DNA of 60,000 nt. Source: Chrysomallon squamiferum. Taxonomy: Eukaryota; Mollusca; Gastropoda; Neomphalida; Peltospiridae. The notes below the pieces were generated by a model. The model saw only the letters and a program-made list of their open reading frames with translations. It was not told the DNA's origin and searched no databases. A program made the position numbers and the translations under genes. The first letter of the stretch is position 1, and every line of letters begins with the position of its first letter. The DNA lies in contig CM022671.1 of NCBI GenBank assembly GCA_012295275.1, positions 9,324,858-9,384,857 on the forward strand, read 5' to 3'. This document shows, piece after piece, positions 1-13,696 of the stretch.

Positions 1-50
<50 letters not shown>
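1..50. repeat. (CA)25 microsatellite at window edge
   Basis: Perfect CA dinucleotide run that starts at the first base, so the array probably extends leftwards beyond the window. Confidence 0.98.
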
Positions 51-51
<1 letters not shown>

Positions 52-923
52 TTATCCAACTAACAAAATCATACATGTGGTTGTACATAAATATTAACAG
101 TTTATTATCAAATAGCTTCAAACAATCATTACATCTGATACCTTATTTCAAATAGAAATAAGCTATAAACCCAATCCTCAAAGGGATCAAAACACCTGAG
201 ATAAAAGGACAAAGTTGTTTTATCACAGTATATAATAACCATTACAAACTTCGCCAGCCTGGGCTAAATGGTATTTTTGCTTATTACTATGGATTGGCCA
301 GTGTAAGAATACCTTTGATCTGAAATAAATATTTACACTTCAACCCTTATCTGTTTGCTTCTTAATTTCTTCAACTTTTATTTTCAGAAGTGAAGAATTA
401 AACTTTATCTCTAGTCACAGTAAAATGGTGATCTAAGAGATGGCAGAAGGCAGAAGCACCTATTAACTTATGAGAATGATGTTTTTTCATGACAAAACAG
501 ATTGCTCTACCACATCATAATGTTCATTTCATGAAAAATAATCATCAGTGCTGTTTATTTTTAATATTTTAAAATCTATGTGTTTATGCCTGTGTGTATT
601 TAAGTCTATGAAATAACCCAAGCTAAGTAATTCAACACTGTCTAATTTGTAGTAGTAAAATTCCATTATACATATACACACATAAACACACGCCAAACAT
701 TTAGCATAAAAAAAAGTGAAAAAAAAAATTAAAAAAAAATTCCAGTATAAATCACTAATCATTTTTAAGTTAAATAGTCAAACAATTTTAAAATATTAAG
801 CAAGGCCGATACTAAATTTAAAATGTTCTACTCTGAAATATTTATCAGAATATAACTTCCCAGAAAAGATTATTTATCAAATCAGCAGTTAAACATACAA
901 ACAAATCTTTGAACATATAAATA

Positions 924-928
<5 letters not shown>

Positions 929-962
<34 letters not shown>
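929..962. repeat. (TA)n microsatellite
   Basis: About 17 perfect TA units. Confidence 0.95.
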
Positions 963-967
<5 letters not shown>

Positions 968-1159
968 ATAAGTAATTTATTGAAGTAAAAATATGTCACC
1001 TCAAAAATCTGTATGTTTGTCAGTGATTGAAAATATGGAAATTTATCTAGTCATCATATTTTCTGACAATATGTAGTAATTGCAGGATAAATATTGGTCT
1101 GGAACTTAAGTTTGTAGCATTTTTTAACAGAGCATGTGATTTCACTTCACACATGACTA

Positions 1160-2060
1160 AATTATAATCAGGATTTGTACATCTTGTGCTGTCAGAATTT
1201 CCATAACTGTTCCAAAACTTTCCATAGCCCACAAATCCAAATTTCCAAAACCATTTCCAAGAAAACTCAATCATAAAAAGTGTTTTTTGCAGTTTTTAGA
1301 TATGTTTGTCAGAGTTCAAACTTTTACCTTGACTAAATTGCATGGTATATATGTAGGATTACTACTAACAAATAAAACTTAATGTAATTTATTTTGGCAT
1401 TTCAAAATGCAGTTATATTCTTGAAGTGGACATCACTATGATAATATGTAAGGCAGATTGCCAGATATATGATTACAGAAGTATTGCTTCAAAAAGTTTT
1501 CGTGTTCCTTTCTTCTTATTCAATTAATAACCCATACCTTTAAAGTGTCCAAAATCCTACTCCTTATGAGTTTGTGGTCTGAATTATCAGTTGGACTTCT
1601 CTCTCAGTTTTTTTATTTCAGAATTTAGGACCTCAATTTCAAGGATCTTTTTTGCTATCACAGTCTTCCTGAACTATTAGTTTTAGTCAAACAATTTTCA
1701 TTGGCTATGCTATAATGGCACCTCACTCGTGATGACGGCTTGAGTTAATCTTTCAGGATCAGGCTAAAACGGAACCACTACCAGAACAGAACCATTTTCT
1801 TTGGCTAGGCTATAACATATCTCATTGTATTGGCTAAAACAAGGCATTGTATCAGGGCTAAATATTGGTGAAACAAACCAGTTTTTCATACATTTTATTT
1901 ATGGCAAGGACATAATTTTCCATAACTTTTTCCATAGCTAAAGGTAACAAAACCTGATTTTCCAAAACTTTTACGGTCCTGGAATGTTACAAATTTCCAA
2001 AACTTACCAAGACTTTCCAAAATGCGTAGGGACCTTGTATAATATATGTATTCTGAAAGA
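1160..2060 (-). repeat. TTCCA-rich repeat segments (unclassified)
   Basis: Two patches, near 1195-1275 and 1905-2025, repeat variants of TTTCCATAACT and TTCCAAAACTTTTCC. Read on the minus strand they encode G-K-S-F/W-K-rich runs, such as KFWNSYG and SFGKSG. Between them, two near-copies of a TTGGCTATGCTATAA-type segment lie about 110 bp apart, at about 1695 and 1800. This looks like a dispersed or tandem repeat, not a gene. I cannot assign a family. Confidence 0.4.
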
Positions 2061-5000
2061 TGAACACAATGGCACATATGTGTTTGAATAGATCTATATA
2101 TAAATATCTAAATACTGTCTTTGAATTTACTTTAAAGATTCTGTGAATTTCTATTCCAACCCAGTCCAACTATCTACAGATTTTCTTAAAATATACTTTT
2201 TAGATGAACCTATATATGTAACTATTTTATGACACATCCTTATTTATAAAAAGTTTATTTTAAAAAAATGCCTTCAGATGTTTCTTGTCTAGTAATAATA
2301 AAAAGTATTTTTCAAACCTGCTTCACATTGTCACTCCTATTTAGCATGAGTCTAATCATGAATTAACATAAAAATTCTCACATTCTACTTAGACTGAGTC
2401 TGAGAGTAACCATTCACGTAACATGAGAATAAGCAACAACTTCACAGCACATTAAACAAATTAATTAATCAACCTTCTCATACTTTATCTGTAACTCACA
2501 AAACATAATTCTTATGTAACATATTATTTTCATTAAAATTAACAGGTAAGAAAATCTAAATTGATATAATTCACATAAGTTTTAATATGCTGAATGACTG
2601 ACATCAGACACAATACCGTAAGCCAAATGATCTTAGCCCACGAACTCTTACATATAATAAAATAGAAAAAAATAGAAAAATTAAAAAATAAATAAATTAA
2701 AATAAATAAATAATAACACAAAAGTGTAATTTCATTGTAGAAGGTTATACAAGTGCTATGCTTTATAGAAGTCAATAAAACGGAAGGAAAAAATAAATAT
2801 CACAAAGTAAAAAAAATAAAAAAAATAAAGAAAATATGTTTATCTCAGAAAATTCTATTCATGTAACCAAAAGTCAGTAAACACAAGTATTCTGAAGTTA
2901 TAAAACAAAAATTTGAAAATGACATTTATGACCAATAAATAATAAATAATTTAAAAAAATAATAATTGGAATCATATGGAAATGTATTCGCTATAATTTG
3001 ACACTGAAATTCTGGAAACTCTCTTCATATACAATCTGTTCCTGTCTGGCTATTTTTTTTTTTATTTTAAATTATGTTACTATGAGAAATATAATTAAAT
3101 ATGTACAGATAACACTGAGTTAGTCTGGCATTACATAATACTGATAATATTACACACTTCACCAGTTATCTAATCTGTTCTGTAATTTAATAACTGACTG
3201 CAGATTTAATTACTCATATACAGATTTTCACAGAGACATTCATACACACACATACTCATGAAGATATAAATATATTTACTTGCACAAGCACATACAATGT
3301 ATGCAGTTACATATACACATGCACATGCATAAATATTCTTGCATATCCATAACATATACACAAACACAAACACACAAACACAAAAAAAATAATACTTAAA
3401 TACATATTCACAAAAAAAAATGTAATATATAATTTGAATATTTCAAAACATAAATAATGTTTCATTTTAATATATTTTCATTCATTATTCAAAAATAAAA
3501 GAATAAAAAAAATAAATAAAAAAAATAAAAAAATATTATAATAATAAAAATTAATAAACAAATAAATAATAGAGATGTGAATATATTGAAAAAAAATAAA
3601 TAATAAAATATAATTAATTAATGGGTGGATGATCAAAATATGACAAATGAAACTTAAAAAAATATATATTTTTTAAATTATTACTTAGAATCACTAAACA
3701 AATAAAATATTAAAAAAACAAAACAATAATAACATTTATTCTGTGAAGTATTAAAAGAAGAAGAAGAAATCAATGGATTTAAAATTAGAAATCAAATTTA
3801 TAAGAAATGAAAAATTACAGTTTGAAAACCAAGCCAATAAAACACTTCTAAAAACTTCGCTCATCAAAGTTTCCTGAAAACCCAACTGGAAATCTAATAA
3901 ATATTCATGGAATCATGTTAAATTAAAATAATTACAATGCTTTCAAACAGATTTTTTTTAGTTTAAAAAAATAAAATTTTAAAGTAAAATATAAAATAAA
4001 ATAATAAAATAAAAAATAACTATTTCTTTACCATAGATTTTTCGGTTATTGTTGTTTAATAGACACTATTTGCACATATAATTTAAAATAAAACATGGAC
4101 AATTCAAAAGGTTTAAATATCAACTATGTATCACATCGTCCCAAAATCTATTACTCCATCTTTTATTTATTTATTTATTTACTCAGATAATTTGTAGCTC
4201 AGTGTGGGCATAATGAATTCTGGATTAAAGGATCTGTACACTCAGCACATTAAGGCTCATTCTTGCCATATCTGTTTACAGGAACATGCAAACAAAAAGA
4301 TCCCTTGCTGCTAACTGTCATTTGGTACTTTTAATAATCCTTGTTTTCAGAGTTATTTTTCTTCAGTTATATCCTTACTATTATCATTTGAAAGACTAAC
4401 ATCTGCTGTGGACTCTGAACTACATCTTAAACTTTTGTGTGCCTTTCTATACCCAAATAACATTGCCAATGACATTGTTAAAAATATTGTCACTTGTTCA
4501 GTTTCCTGGCTCTTGGGTTAATTTAAAAATGTGTTATATTTATAGAACAGAAAGAATATTCTGACATATTCACAGGTTAACATGCCTTAACAGTTTTCTA
4601 TTGATGAAAGCAAAAACTTATTCACACCTAATGTGTGCAATCATGGGCATGTAACTCTCTGCTATCTTCAGGCACACAAATTCTGAAAAAACATTCATTT
4701 ACAGAAAAAAGAATAATGTGTTTTAGTATTTCTGGATTAGTTATCTTATTATTACAATCCTATCATGTAACAAAGAAACATGAAAGGCTATGGTGAGTAT
4801 TTTCCTGTCATGTAAAAGCATGAATGGATAGTTATGGTATCTGCTTTCCTCTCTCATAAAATAACACATCAAAAGCCGTGGTATATGTTTGCTGTGGTCT
4901 AAAACTACTAACACAAGATCTATTACTACAAATCAGAATTACAGCTGTGGATTTCCTTTCTTAGATTCAAGACCTGAAACACATTATTTGGTTTAGCATA

Positions 5001-7339
5001 TTGAATATATGTGCTTTTTTCCATCCTTTATTCATTTATGCTAAAGTCTGAATTAAAAAAGCTAATGAAATTATTAACACCAAATTCCTTCTTCATTGAT
5101 AAGCACCATTTTTTGTAAATTGAACAATTTTCCAACCCAACATATGCTCCACAACTTATCAGTCATAATAATAATAATAATAAGGAGAAGAACAAGAACA
5201 AGAAGAAGAATAACAACTTAGAAATGATCTTGCATTATTATAATCTTGATTTAAAATATGTCTTTAAGTAATGTGATGAAAAGCAAACAATATCCTAATG
5301 GGATAGTAATAAGTTAAGATATTTATATTTTAGTCAAAAATCACCATAATGACTTGGAAGTAATTTAACATGTATATTTACATTTCTGTTTAAATCCCGT
5401 CATCATATTTTTAAATGAAGCTTGCAAATGACTGAGCCTGTTTGTGTTACTGTAAAAGTGTCATAAAATCAGCATTAATACATCAGTTGATAGAGATCAA
5501 TAGAGTATTATTAATGAACTCTTCATGACAGAGTTAATCTTAATGAAATTACAGGTTCTCTTTCTCCATCACCTGCAACATCGTATCACAGCTTACCTGT
5601 GCAATATCTGTGATATCAGATATCAGATGCATTTCCCGAGAGATATCAATATTAGATTAGCAAAAAGTCATTGTAAAGTAGCAAATGCAGGGTCAAACTT
5701 GGGGTAAATATGGCATATTGTATTTATCTTTTTAAAATGTCCAGTGGGAAGCCCAACAAAAGGATAAATAAAATAATGATAAGATGAAACAGAATAAAAA
5801 GGAATGTAAGACTACTTAATGATTGAGAAGAAACAATTTAAACAGTATGATTGGACAGTGAATGGAATGGAAGTAAAATCCATATAATCTCAAAAGAAAC
5901 TAACATAAATCTAAAAAGCCCCAAAATGTATACAAAAATGCATAAAACCTCAAACTATATATATACACAAATATAAATTTCTAAAATCTCCAAAAATATA
6001 CAAAATTCAAAGTATCGGAATATATATTATATATAAAGATTCATAAAATTACAAAACAAATATAAATAAAAAGGAGTAAAATTTCAAAATATTTGCAAGT
6101 TTTAAATCTATTTTGAACTATTTCTGTGACAGTAATCCCAAATAAGTTGTGATAGTGAAGCAGACATGTTCAATCAGCCTGTACAAAGTAAAACTATTAA
6201 AAGAGCTGAGACAACCCAGACTTAACCGACTGCTCTGGCTTACACTCTGTCACTGTACATTTCTCCAACAACTAATCCTCCCAATATCTGTCAAATGATG
6301 TGATACATTACGAGGATCATGATCAGATCACAATCAGATCCCCTTTCATTCATCTCCTCCTTCTCCTAAGCTTTAATGATATCACACAGCCAAAAATTGT
6401 ATTCAAGTCTTTGCTATCTTGATTGCACTGTGATTCAGTTTATTAAGCCACTTTTAACTTGTTGGTTATCCTGTGCAATGAGTTCAAGCATTATCTTGCA
6501 CTGAGGTGTTGATGCAATGAATTTAAAAACAGTTTTTTGGAATATTTTTTGAAGGTGAAGTGTGGAAAATTAAAAATGATCATTTCATGCTATGTTGTAA
6601 ATGGTATTTTATTCAAAAATCAATATTTGTTAATAGCGGAAAATGGTTAAAATATCTGCAATGATTTGTTTGTTTAAAAATATTATTGAAAGCTACTGTT
6701 TTAATTTATAAATAGAGATAAAAACAAAATACCCCTTTGCCAAAAAACCCAACAAAAACAACTGAACAACCTAAAAACTTCCTGTCAGTAAATGCTTATA
6801 TTGTCTTTCAAAATTAAACTAATGAAATTTAAAACTAATCCATTACTCTATTATTTCAGACCAAAACAGAACTATTAAATTTCTGCTAAAAATAAAACTA
6901 ATTAGTTTCAATTTTCTAAGTAAAATTTAAAAAGTTAGTTGTTTGTGTATTTTCGTGAAACACAATTACTTCTGAAGTGCCAGGCTGACAACGCTTTAAC
7001 AACACGCTAAGAAAAATAAAAAAAAAGTTAAAACTAAAAAGCCAACTCCCATTATAAATAACATGATTTTAAAAATGAGAAACCTCATATGAAAAAGAAA
7101 AGAAACAAAACATTGTTAATTAAAAGTACAAATAATGTGTAATTCAAATAAATTAATCGGAAAGTCAAATGTAAACATTTTTAAAATACACACTGTTTAT
7201 TTATTAACCATTACTGAAATAGTATGAGTTAAGTTTGAAAAACAATGTTTATATTTAAATCATATTTTAATAATAAAAGCAGATTAAGAATTTAACACAC
7301 ACACAAACACTAATAATGTATTACTGAAATAACAAGTGC

Positions 7340-8400
7340 CTGATCTTTGCATAGATTCTCCATAGCTATCCAGAGTTCAATGACTCACAGATGTTGTTAG
7401 CTCAGGAACCATATGCAAGAGTGGTGTCATGGATGTTCCAGAGACCTGGTGGAAACATGGGCTCTTTCTGATGAATACACATCCCAGCTACATCTTATTG
7501 GTGAGCTTGTTGGAATGCCCCATTCAAATGGGTCTAATCAAAATAATTTAATATTTCCTCCAGATCTTCAATTTCAGGGATATTGACATGGAGGAAAGCC
7601 ATACCATCCGTAACTTGATATAGTTTAGTTAGTCCAAGGTGCTGTACGTTTCTGTATATACTCTGGCACAAATGATAGAAACAACTCTGTGTCCTGATGT
7701 GCACCCCAATACACATGAAACAGCTTGTATAACTGCCTTCTCAAAGTTTGTATCCATTACTTCTGAATCTGAATAGAAACTATATTTACCACATTGAAGC
7801 AACAGCTCCTCAAAGACTGAACAGCTCCTCAAAGGTATATACACAAGACACTGTTGATGATACCAGTTCAGCATCAATCACATTAACTTGGATGTATATG
7901 TTTTGGTGCCATGTTGAAGTTTCCATCAATATACAAGGTCCTAAATGCCATCAAACAGTTGCTGACATAAGGTCCACTGTAATGGAGGAAGAAGGGCATC
8001 ATCATTATCACCAGTATTGGCCCACTCATCATCAATCATTTCAAATCATGCTGAGATGCTGGCTCAGGAGGGAGAGTTTCATGTTTCTGCCAATGGATGT
8101 TTCTCTTCAAAATGTCCATTTTCCCAAGGTTAGCATGGACAGTATTGGATGCTTCCTGTAGACCTGAGCTGGTCAGTACTTTCTCCTTCAGGGATGAATG
8201 CACCTTGGCCACCTCAGTACCTGCCTCATCAGAGTCAGACCGTGGATTCTATAAGAATGTGTACCAGTCACATTAACATCAGTGGTAGCTGTGCCTTTAC
8301 AGCCACTGAATCAAGTCCTCCTTAGCCATTTTTTTAACATAAATAAATCCTTCAACACAAAGCTTGCTGTGACCTCTCTCTGTCATAATCTCCATAATAG
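7340..8400 (-). pseudogene. Decayed FLYWCH/MULE-type transposase
   Basis: Minus-strand translation across several frames gives, in order, the pieces of a Mutator-like (MULE) transposase with an N-terminal FLYWCH-like zinc finger. A FLYWCH-like start lies at about 8290-8390, with GHSKLCVEGFIYVKK, a tryptophan and VTGTHSY. A linker with ETLPPEP lies at about 8050-8100. The first DDE aspartate block, YIDGNFNMAP, is at 7905-7934. A second block at about 7731-7757 reads TNFEKAV where the family has TDFE, so the aspartate has become asparagine. It is followed by QSCFYHLCQSIYRNVQHLGL near 7640-7690 and PMFPPGLWNIHDTT near 7430-7475. Several frameshifts and stops (for example after LNYFD at about 7534) break the frame, so the element is dead. 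Terminal inverted repeats were not identified. The plus-strand open frame at 7748-8161 is antisense to this relic. Confidence 0.8.
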
Positions 8401-8452
8401 GCAATGTTATAGGAGACAAAACCAAATGACTACATATCCCTTTCTGGTATTT

Positions 8453-8595
8453 CTAAAAACAACACATAATTTTAAAACTTATCTTAAAAATATAATAAAA
8501 AGTAACTAATTACTAAAAACAACACATAATTCTAAAACTTATCTTAAAAATAATAAAAAGTAACTAAATACTAAAACAACACATAATTCTAAACC
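8453..8595. repeat. ~60 bp direct tandem repeat, 2.4 copies
   Basis: Units starting near 8453, 8513 and 8571 share CTAAAAACAACACATAATT and the following ACTTATCTTAAAAATA, with few differences. The array lies just upstream (in its own orientation) of the transposase relic. Confidence 0.85.
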
Positions 8596-9729
8596 GTCAA
8601 TCATTTTTGAAAAGTTATCCTAAAAATATATATGCCTTTGACATTCATAATAACAGTAACTGCCTTCTTAAAGAAACAATTATAGGAACCTCAAAAACTT
8701 TAAGTGTTTTGTATAACTAACACAACTTTGAAGTTCTGCCTTTAGAACATTTTATGAGGTTTTTTTTAAATTTTTATTATTAATAACAAAACCTAAAGGT
8801 GAGCAATCGTCCTATTTCTCACTTTATTGGTGTGCAATTGTCCAGTGAGGTATGTCTGGTGAGACATATATTTTTAGAATTATCTCATTAAGGTAGAAAA
8901 ATTTAATTAAGAAATATACAAATTTAATTGATTTAATTAATTAAATGGATCAAATTAAAGAATTAAATTTTTAAAACAAATTAATTAATTTAAAAATAAA
9001 TAATAAACAATAAAAAAAACCCACAATAAATAATTATCATTGTTCTACTGAAGATTCGTGTAATGAAAATTACAGATTTTTTTCATTTTCTTCACTGACA
9101 CGTCATGGAGTTTCAGATTACAAACTCATTTGCTAACCAGACAGGCTAGATTAGTTTTTCAGGGATCCCTGAAGATGTTGTTAAAACATGAAGGTGACAC
9201 AACACCTGTCTCTTCTCAGATGATTTACAGACAGCTGGCATTTTAAAAACGTCCAAAGAGATGGACTGTGAACTTGCAGAAATCTCTTGAGTTACTGTCT
9301 GCTTGTTGTCTTGTCAACATTTGCCTTTAACACATTTATTTTTCTTTCCCATTTAGCTTGTATGTGTGGAAAATATTATTTCTCAAATCAGATTTATTTT
9401 TTATTTTTTTTCCCTTCTGAGAGTAAGGAAAAGAAAAAAGAATACCCAAGTATGACATTAATAGTGTTGATGTGAATACACATGGTAGTAAATTGTTTTA
9501 AATAAAGTGAAATATTACTTGTTTTGATAAGGTGTGAATTATGTCAGTAAAAAAACAAGCAAATATTTTCTGGACAAATGAAATTTAGCGAGTGGCCTAC
9601 TGTTACAAAAGTTAATCAAAGGAGGCAAACTTCAGCTGAACAGTTAAACAAACATTTGTTGTTTTAATCACAACTGGTATTCAATACTCAGATTTGACAC
9701 TTGAATAAATAAATCAACATTTGGTCTGA

Positions 9730-9960
9730 AGTTAACAAGAAAGAAAAGATGAAAGGAAATGAAAAAAAAAAAAAAGAAGTAAAAATAATATGAATTAAAA
9801 AAAGAAAGTAAACAAAGAAAAGAAACAAAAAGAAAAGAAGGAAAGAAAGGAAAGATAGGAAACCAACAAAAAACAACAACCCAAGAAAGAATAAAGAAAA
9901 AAAAAATGAAAAATGAAAAAAAAGAAGAAAAAAAGGAAAAGCAAAGAACTTATGGTAAAA
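9730..9960 (+). repeat. Polypurine (A/G) tract
   Basis: Roughly 230 bases in which the plus strand is almost entirely A and G, with few pyrimidine interruptions. It is imperfect low-complexity DNA, and the opposite strand gives a meaningless F/S/L-rich frame. Confidence 0.8.
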
Positions 9961-10889
9961 ACAGATAGATAAGTTAAAGATGAATAAAATTATAGAAATA
10001 TAATTAAGAAATTAAAATAAACAAATACTCCACTCCTTTAATGAATCCATCCATTATTATTAAAAAACAAAAATCATCAACATCTATTAAGCCAGCATTA
10101 AATCTTAATAAAAAATAGCATTGTCTGACACAGACAACAAAGACGTCTTCCAAGTGCTCCTTCCATCCTTGCTAGATCTATGTCAATATTAATCAAGTAA
10201 CTTTTTTTAATATATTTTTTTTAACTTCCAACATCTCTTGAGAAGATGTCAACAGTGATGTGCATTTTCCAGCCTGCAGTATTTGCAACCAGCCACATCA
10301 ATTACATCTGAGGAAAGCTTTCTAAACAAACATGTCATCAATTACTCATTAACGGCTGAAAAACAGAAGTTGCTCTGCTGATTTGTTTGTACATGTATCT
10401 CCCTGGAGGATGGAAGAGTGGTCAGAACAGTGCTTGGGGATAAGATTAAAATAGGAAAATATATGTGTCCTGGGAATCATTACTTACCTAATGTCAGAAT
10501 CCAAATATTAAATATGAGATATATAATAAGATTGATTGTAGAATATAATCATTTCTAGCTACAGTAGAATTTATGAATGTGTGTATCTTGTGCATGTATG
10601 TATGTTTGTATGTGGTTTCATATGTATATATTATCTTTTAATACAACATAAGAAGAAAGCTTATATTTTTACAAATTTATTTTTACCAAAAAACACCCAA
10701 ATTCAGGATAATAAAACATTCATTAAAAGATATGTTTATAATCATTTTGTGTATGCTTTTTCAAAATAAACCAAATAAAATAAAAATAACAAAAAATAAA
10801 CAGGAATCTAAATATAATAGTAATAATAATAATAAAATCAAATTGTTAAAAGAGTCAATTTAAAAAAGAGGGAGAAAAATTCAAACCTA

Positions 10890-10911
10890 AACACACACAC
10901 ACACACACACA
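10890..10911. repeat. (AC)n microsatellite
   Basis: Perfect AC run of about 11 units. Confidence 0.9.
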
Positions 10912-11667
10912 GACATATGCATCTTTTTAACAAGAGGACATTGCTGTGGTATCTAAAATTGCCACCAATAGTTCTGAAATGTGGAGTTTTTGCCATTACT
11001 CAGTTAATTTTGCTTGTGTTGGAAAATCATCAACAGATATTTTTATACTTAACATTCTTCATCTACTTGTACACAGCAGTTAGCACCATAGCAGAGTTGT
11101 AAATACTGATAGACCAAGAAACTACAAAGATATCATAAATATGATAACTTACTCATTATACAATAAAACTGATTTTTTTCTTCCTAGCCCAGCGAAATAT
11201 CTCAGAGCTTGAAATTATCCCAGGATTTTCCAAACAGATCTTCAAAAAGAACTCTGATCATGAAAGAAAGATAAATATTATATCTGTTTCTCTGTGTGAA
11301 TTTGCATTATGTTAATAGTTTTTGTCTTTAAACTCTTTTGATAGGGTTTTTTTAACCTTGACTTGTTTTTGTTGAAGCATTGTATTAACAGTGTAATAAA
11401 CAAAATTAGATGTATTCTTAATACAAAAAAGAGAATAAAAGTATGTGTCCTGGAGCCAGTAGTATGAATTTTGACAGTTTTCAACAAAAAAACGGGATGG
11501 AAAGTGAAACAGAAGTTAATTTACTTGTTAAAACAAATATATTTAATTTTGGTAATAATTTTAATTGTAACATTTTACTGCAAAAAAGATTTGAATAAGA
11601 AAAGAAAGAATGAAATAGATATCAGTCTGGAACATGCCTATATACATGACATATACACATAGATATG

Positions 11668-11701
11668 CACACACACACACACACACACATACACACACAA
11701 A
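11668..11701. repeat. (AC)n microsatellite
   Basis: AC run with a single T interruption. Confidence 0.9.
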
Positions 11702-13658
11702 CACATTTCCCTTATAAATTTGTTTCTCCCTAGGAATTTTTATAATAGCCCAGTTGACCACCTTGGCCCTTGCACCATACCACAGTTTTGTGTCCTGGGT
11801 TAATGATTTTTGTCAGTGGAGGGCAAGCTAGGAAGATCATGTTAAGACCTGAAGCAATTTATTAATTGGTGTACATGCTCAGTGCACACCAGAGACTGGG
11901 AAGCAAGTATTTAACTATTCTACCATTAAGTGTAAGTGAGTTTACTAGTATCAGTTCTTACAGTAATCAGTGTATTGGTGAAGTAATAACTGTAAATGTA
12001 AAAAATAGATCATTATTATTTTGTCAAAAAGATTTGTAAGAAAATGGGAAAGGATAAAATATTAAAAAGGCAAGTAATTCTTCTGAAAAACAAAATGTAA
12101 GTAAGTAAAATAACTTGAATAAATGAATAAATAAAATAATTTGTGTAACAACAACAGCAATAATAATTATTTTATATTTTACAGACATTATTTGTATGTT
12201 ATAATTATGACTATTACTGGAAGCATATATCTATTTTACAAGTATTATTTTAAATTTATAACATTCTTTTTTCTTTTTCTTTATTTAATCAGGGAACCAT
12301 ATACAATGAACTTTGATATTAAAAATCTGTGCAATGAACAAGCAATCAGAAGTTAAGAAAAGAATAACTCTTCATTTCATTAATATTTAATAACAATAAT
12401 AATAATTCTTTTGCTTAAAAATAAAATTGTAAAAACAGACTGCTCTGTTGCCATTTGGTTCACACCGATAGGCTGAAAATTTCTGAAAATGGCAAACTTT
12501 TTAATAAATAATGATTTTAGCACTGGAACAAAATCCCAGATGGAAATCTATTTTTCTGTAGAATAGTTTCTTCCTTGTATAATTACCTTTGCAGATGTTT
12601 TGTCATCTTTTGCTAAGGGTGCCTATGCTTGTTGTTTATTATTAAAATCATGTAACATTCTTGCAATCTCTAATAACATTTATAGTTACTTTTAATTTGT
12701 CATTACTTTCCTAATTCTCACATTCCACTTATAACTTCAGTTCTTTTGTCTTTAACACCTTAACAATATTTTTTTCAGAGTTCTGTTACTGAAAATATTT
12801 GTTTTTTTTTAAATTTCCCTTGCAGCTTTTTACAATTCCTTGTTATCAACAAGATAACTGTGAAAAAAGCCTTTAGATAATCACCAATTTTGTAACAGAT
12901 AATGAACATACAAAGTGTTTTTGACACCAACAAATCTCTATGGATTTTTGTGTTGTTTTGAACTGTTTAGTTCTTGTATTCAGTACAGGAACTTCACCTT
13001 TACCTGTGTGAACTTTTTGTTATTTGTAGCCTACACTGAATGTTTTACCAGTTACTTATTATTATGATCATGTAAGTCACTTCACAGTTTTTAGTTTAAT
13101 TATCTAACAGAAAAAAGGTACACGTGGTTCCCATTCTGAGCAGTTCAATGAAGTTGGGACATTAATTTGCTAGAGTGCAGTTAAAGAACACTGGAAAAAC
13201 AGAAGAGAAAATCAAAACAACACCAGAACAAATTGAAAAATTGGTTAACAGCATCTGCTAACACTTCAATCACCTTGGAGGTGTGTTGCACCCAGTGAAC
13301 CAAGATGAAAATTCCTTGTGCTAAAGCCAGTTGAAAGACACCTTGGCATTATCATTATTAAATTGTCCTCACAGTAATTACACATCTTATATCCTTAGAT
13401 TTTATATACCCAGAATAAACAGAATGGAATTAAATGTGAATGTGTGGAAACAGACTTTGGGCATGTGATTTTTAACAAAATTTGTTAATTATTATTATTG
13501 TTTATTTAGTTTTTTGCTGTTTATAAGATACGAGTAAACTGTTATCTGAAACTGATATATAAATTATACTTAATTTTATTTTACAGACACACAAGAACAT
13601 AAATGCATAAAAACTTGCAAAAACACAACATACAAACAAATATTATTTACCCTTACTC

Positions 13659-13662
<4 letters not shown>

Positions 13663-13695
<33 letters not shown>
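13663..13695. repeat. (AC)n microsatellite
   Basis: Perfect AC run of about 16 units. Confidence 0.95.

Positions 13696-13696
<1 letters not shown>

Larger units (their letters stand above)
51..7330. other. Gene-free AT-rich stretch
   Basis: No frame longer than about 80 codons and no recognisable exon on either strand. The sequence is mostly A/T with many short A-runs and AATA/AAAT tracts, for example 2640-2830, 3360-3760 and 3960-4020. A somewhat more balanced segment at 6120-6530 contains no frame I recognise. If the MON2 gene continues downstream, this stretch lies in its intron 19 or beyond. Confidence 0.7.

Noticed and set aside
7748-8161. 137-codon plus-strand ORF, longest non-repeat frame in the window
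   Set aside because: Antisense to the recognisable minus-strand transposase relic; its protein shows no motif.
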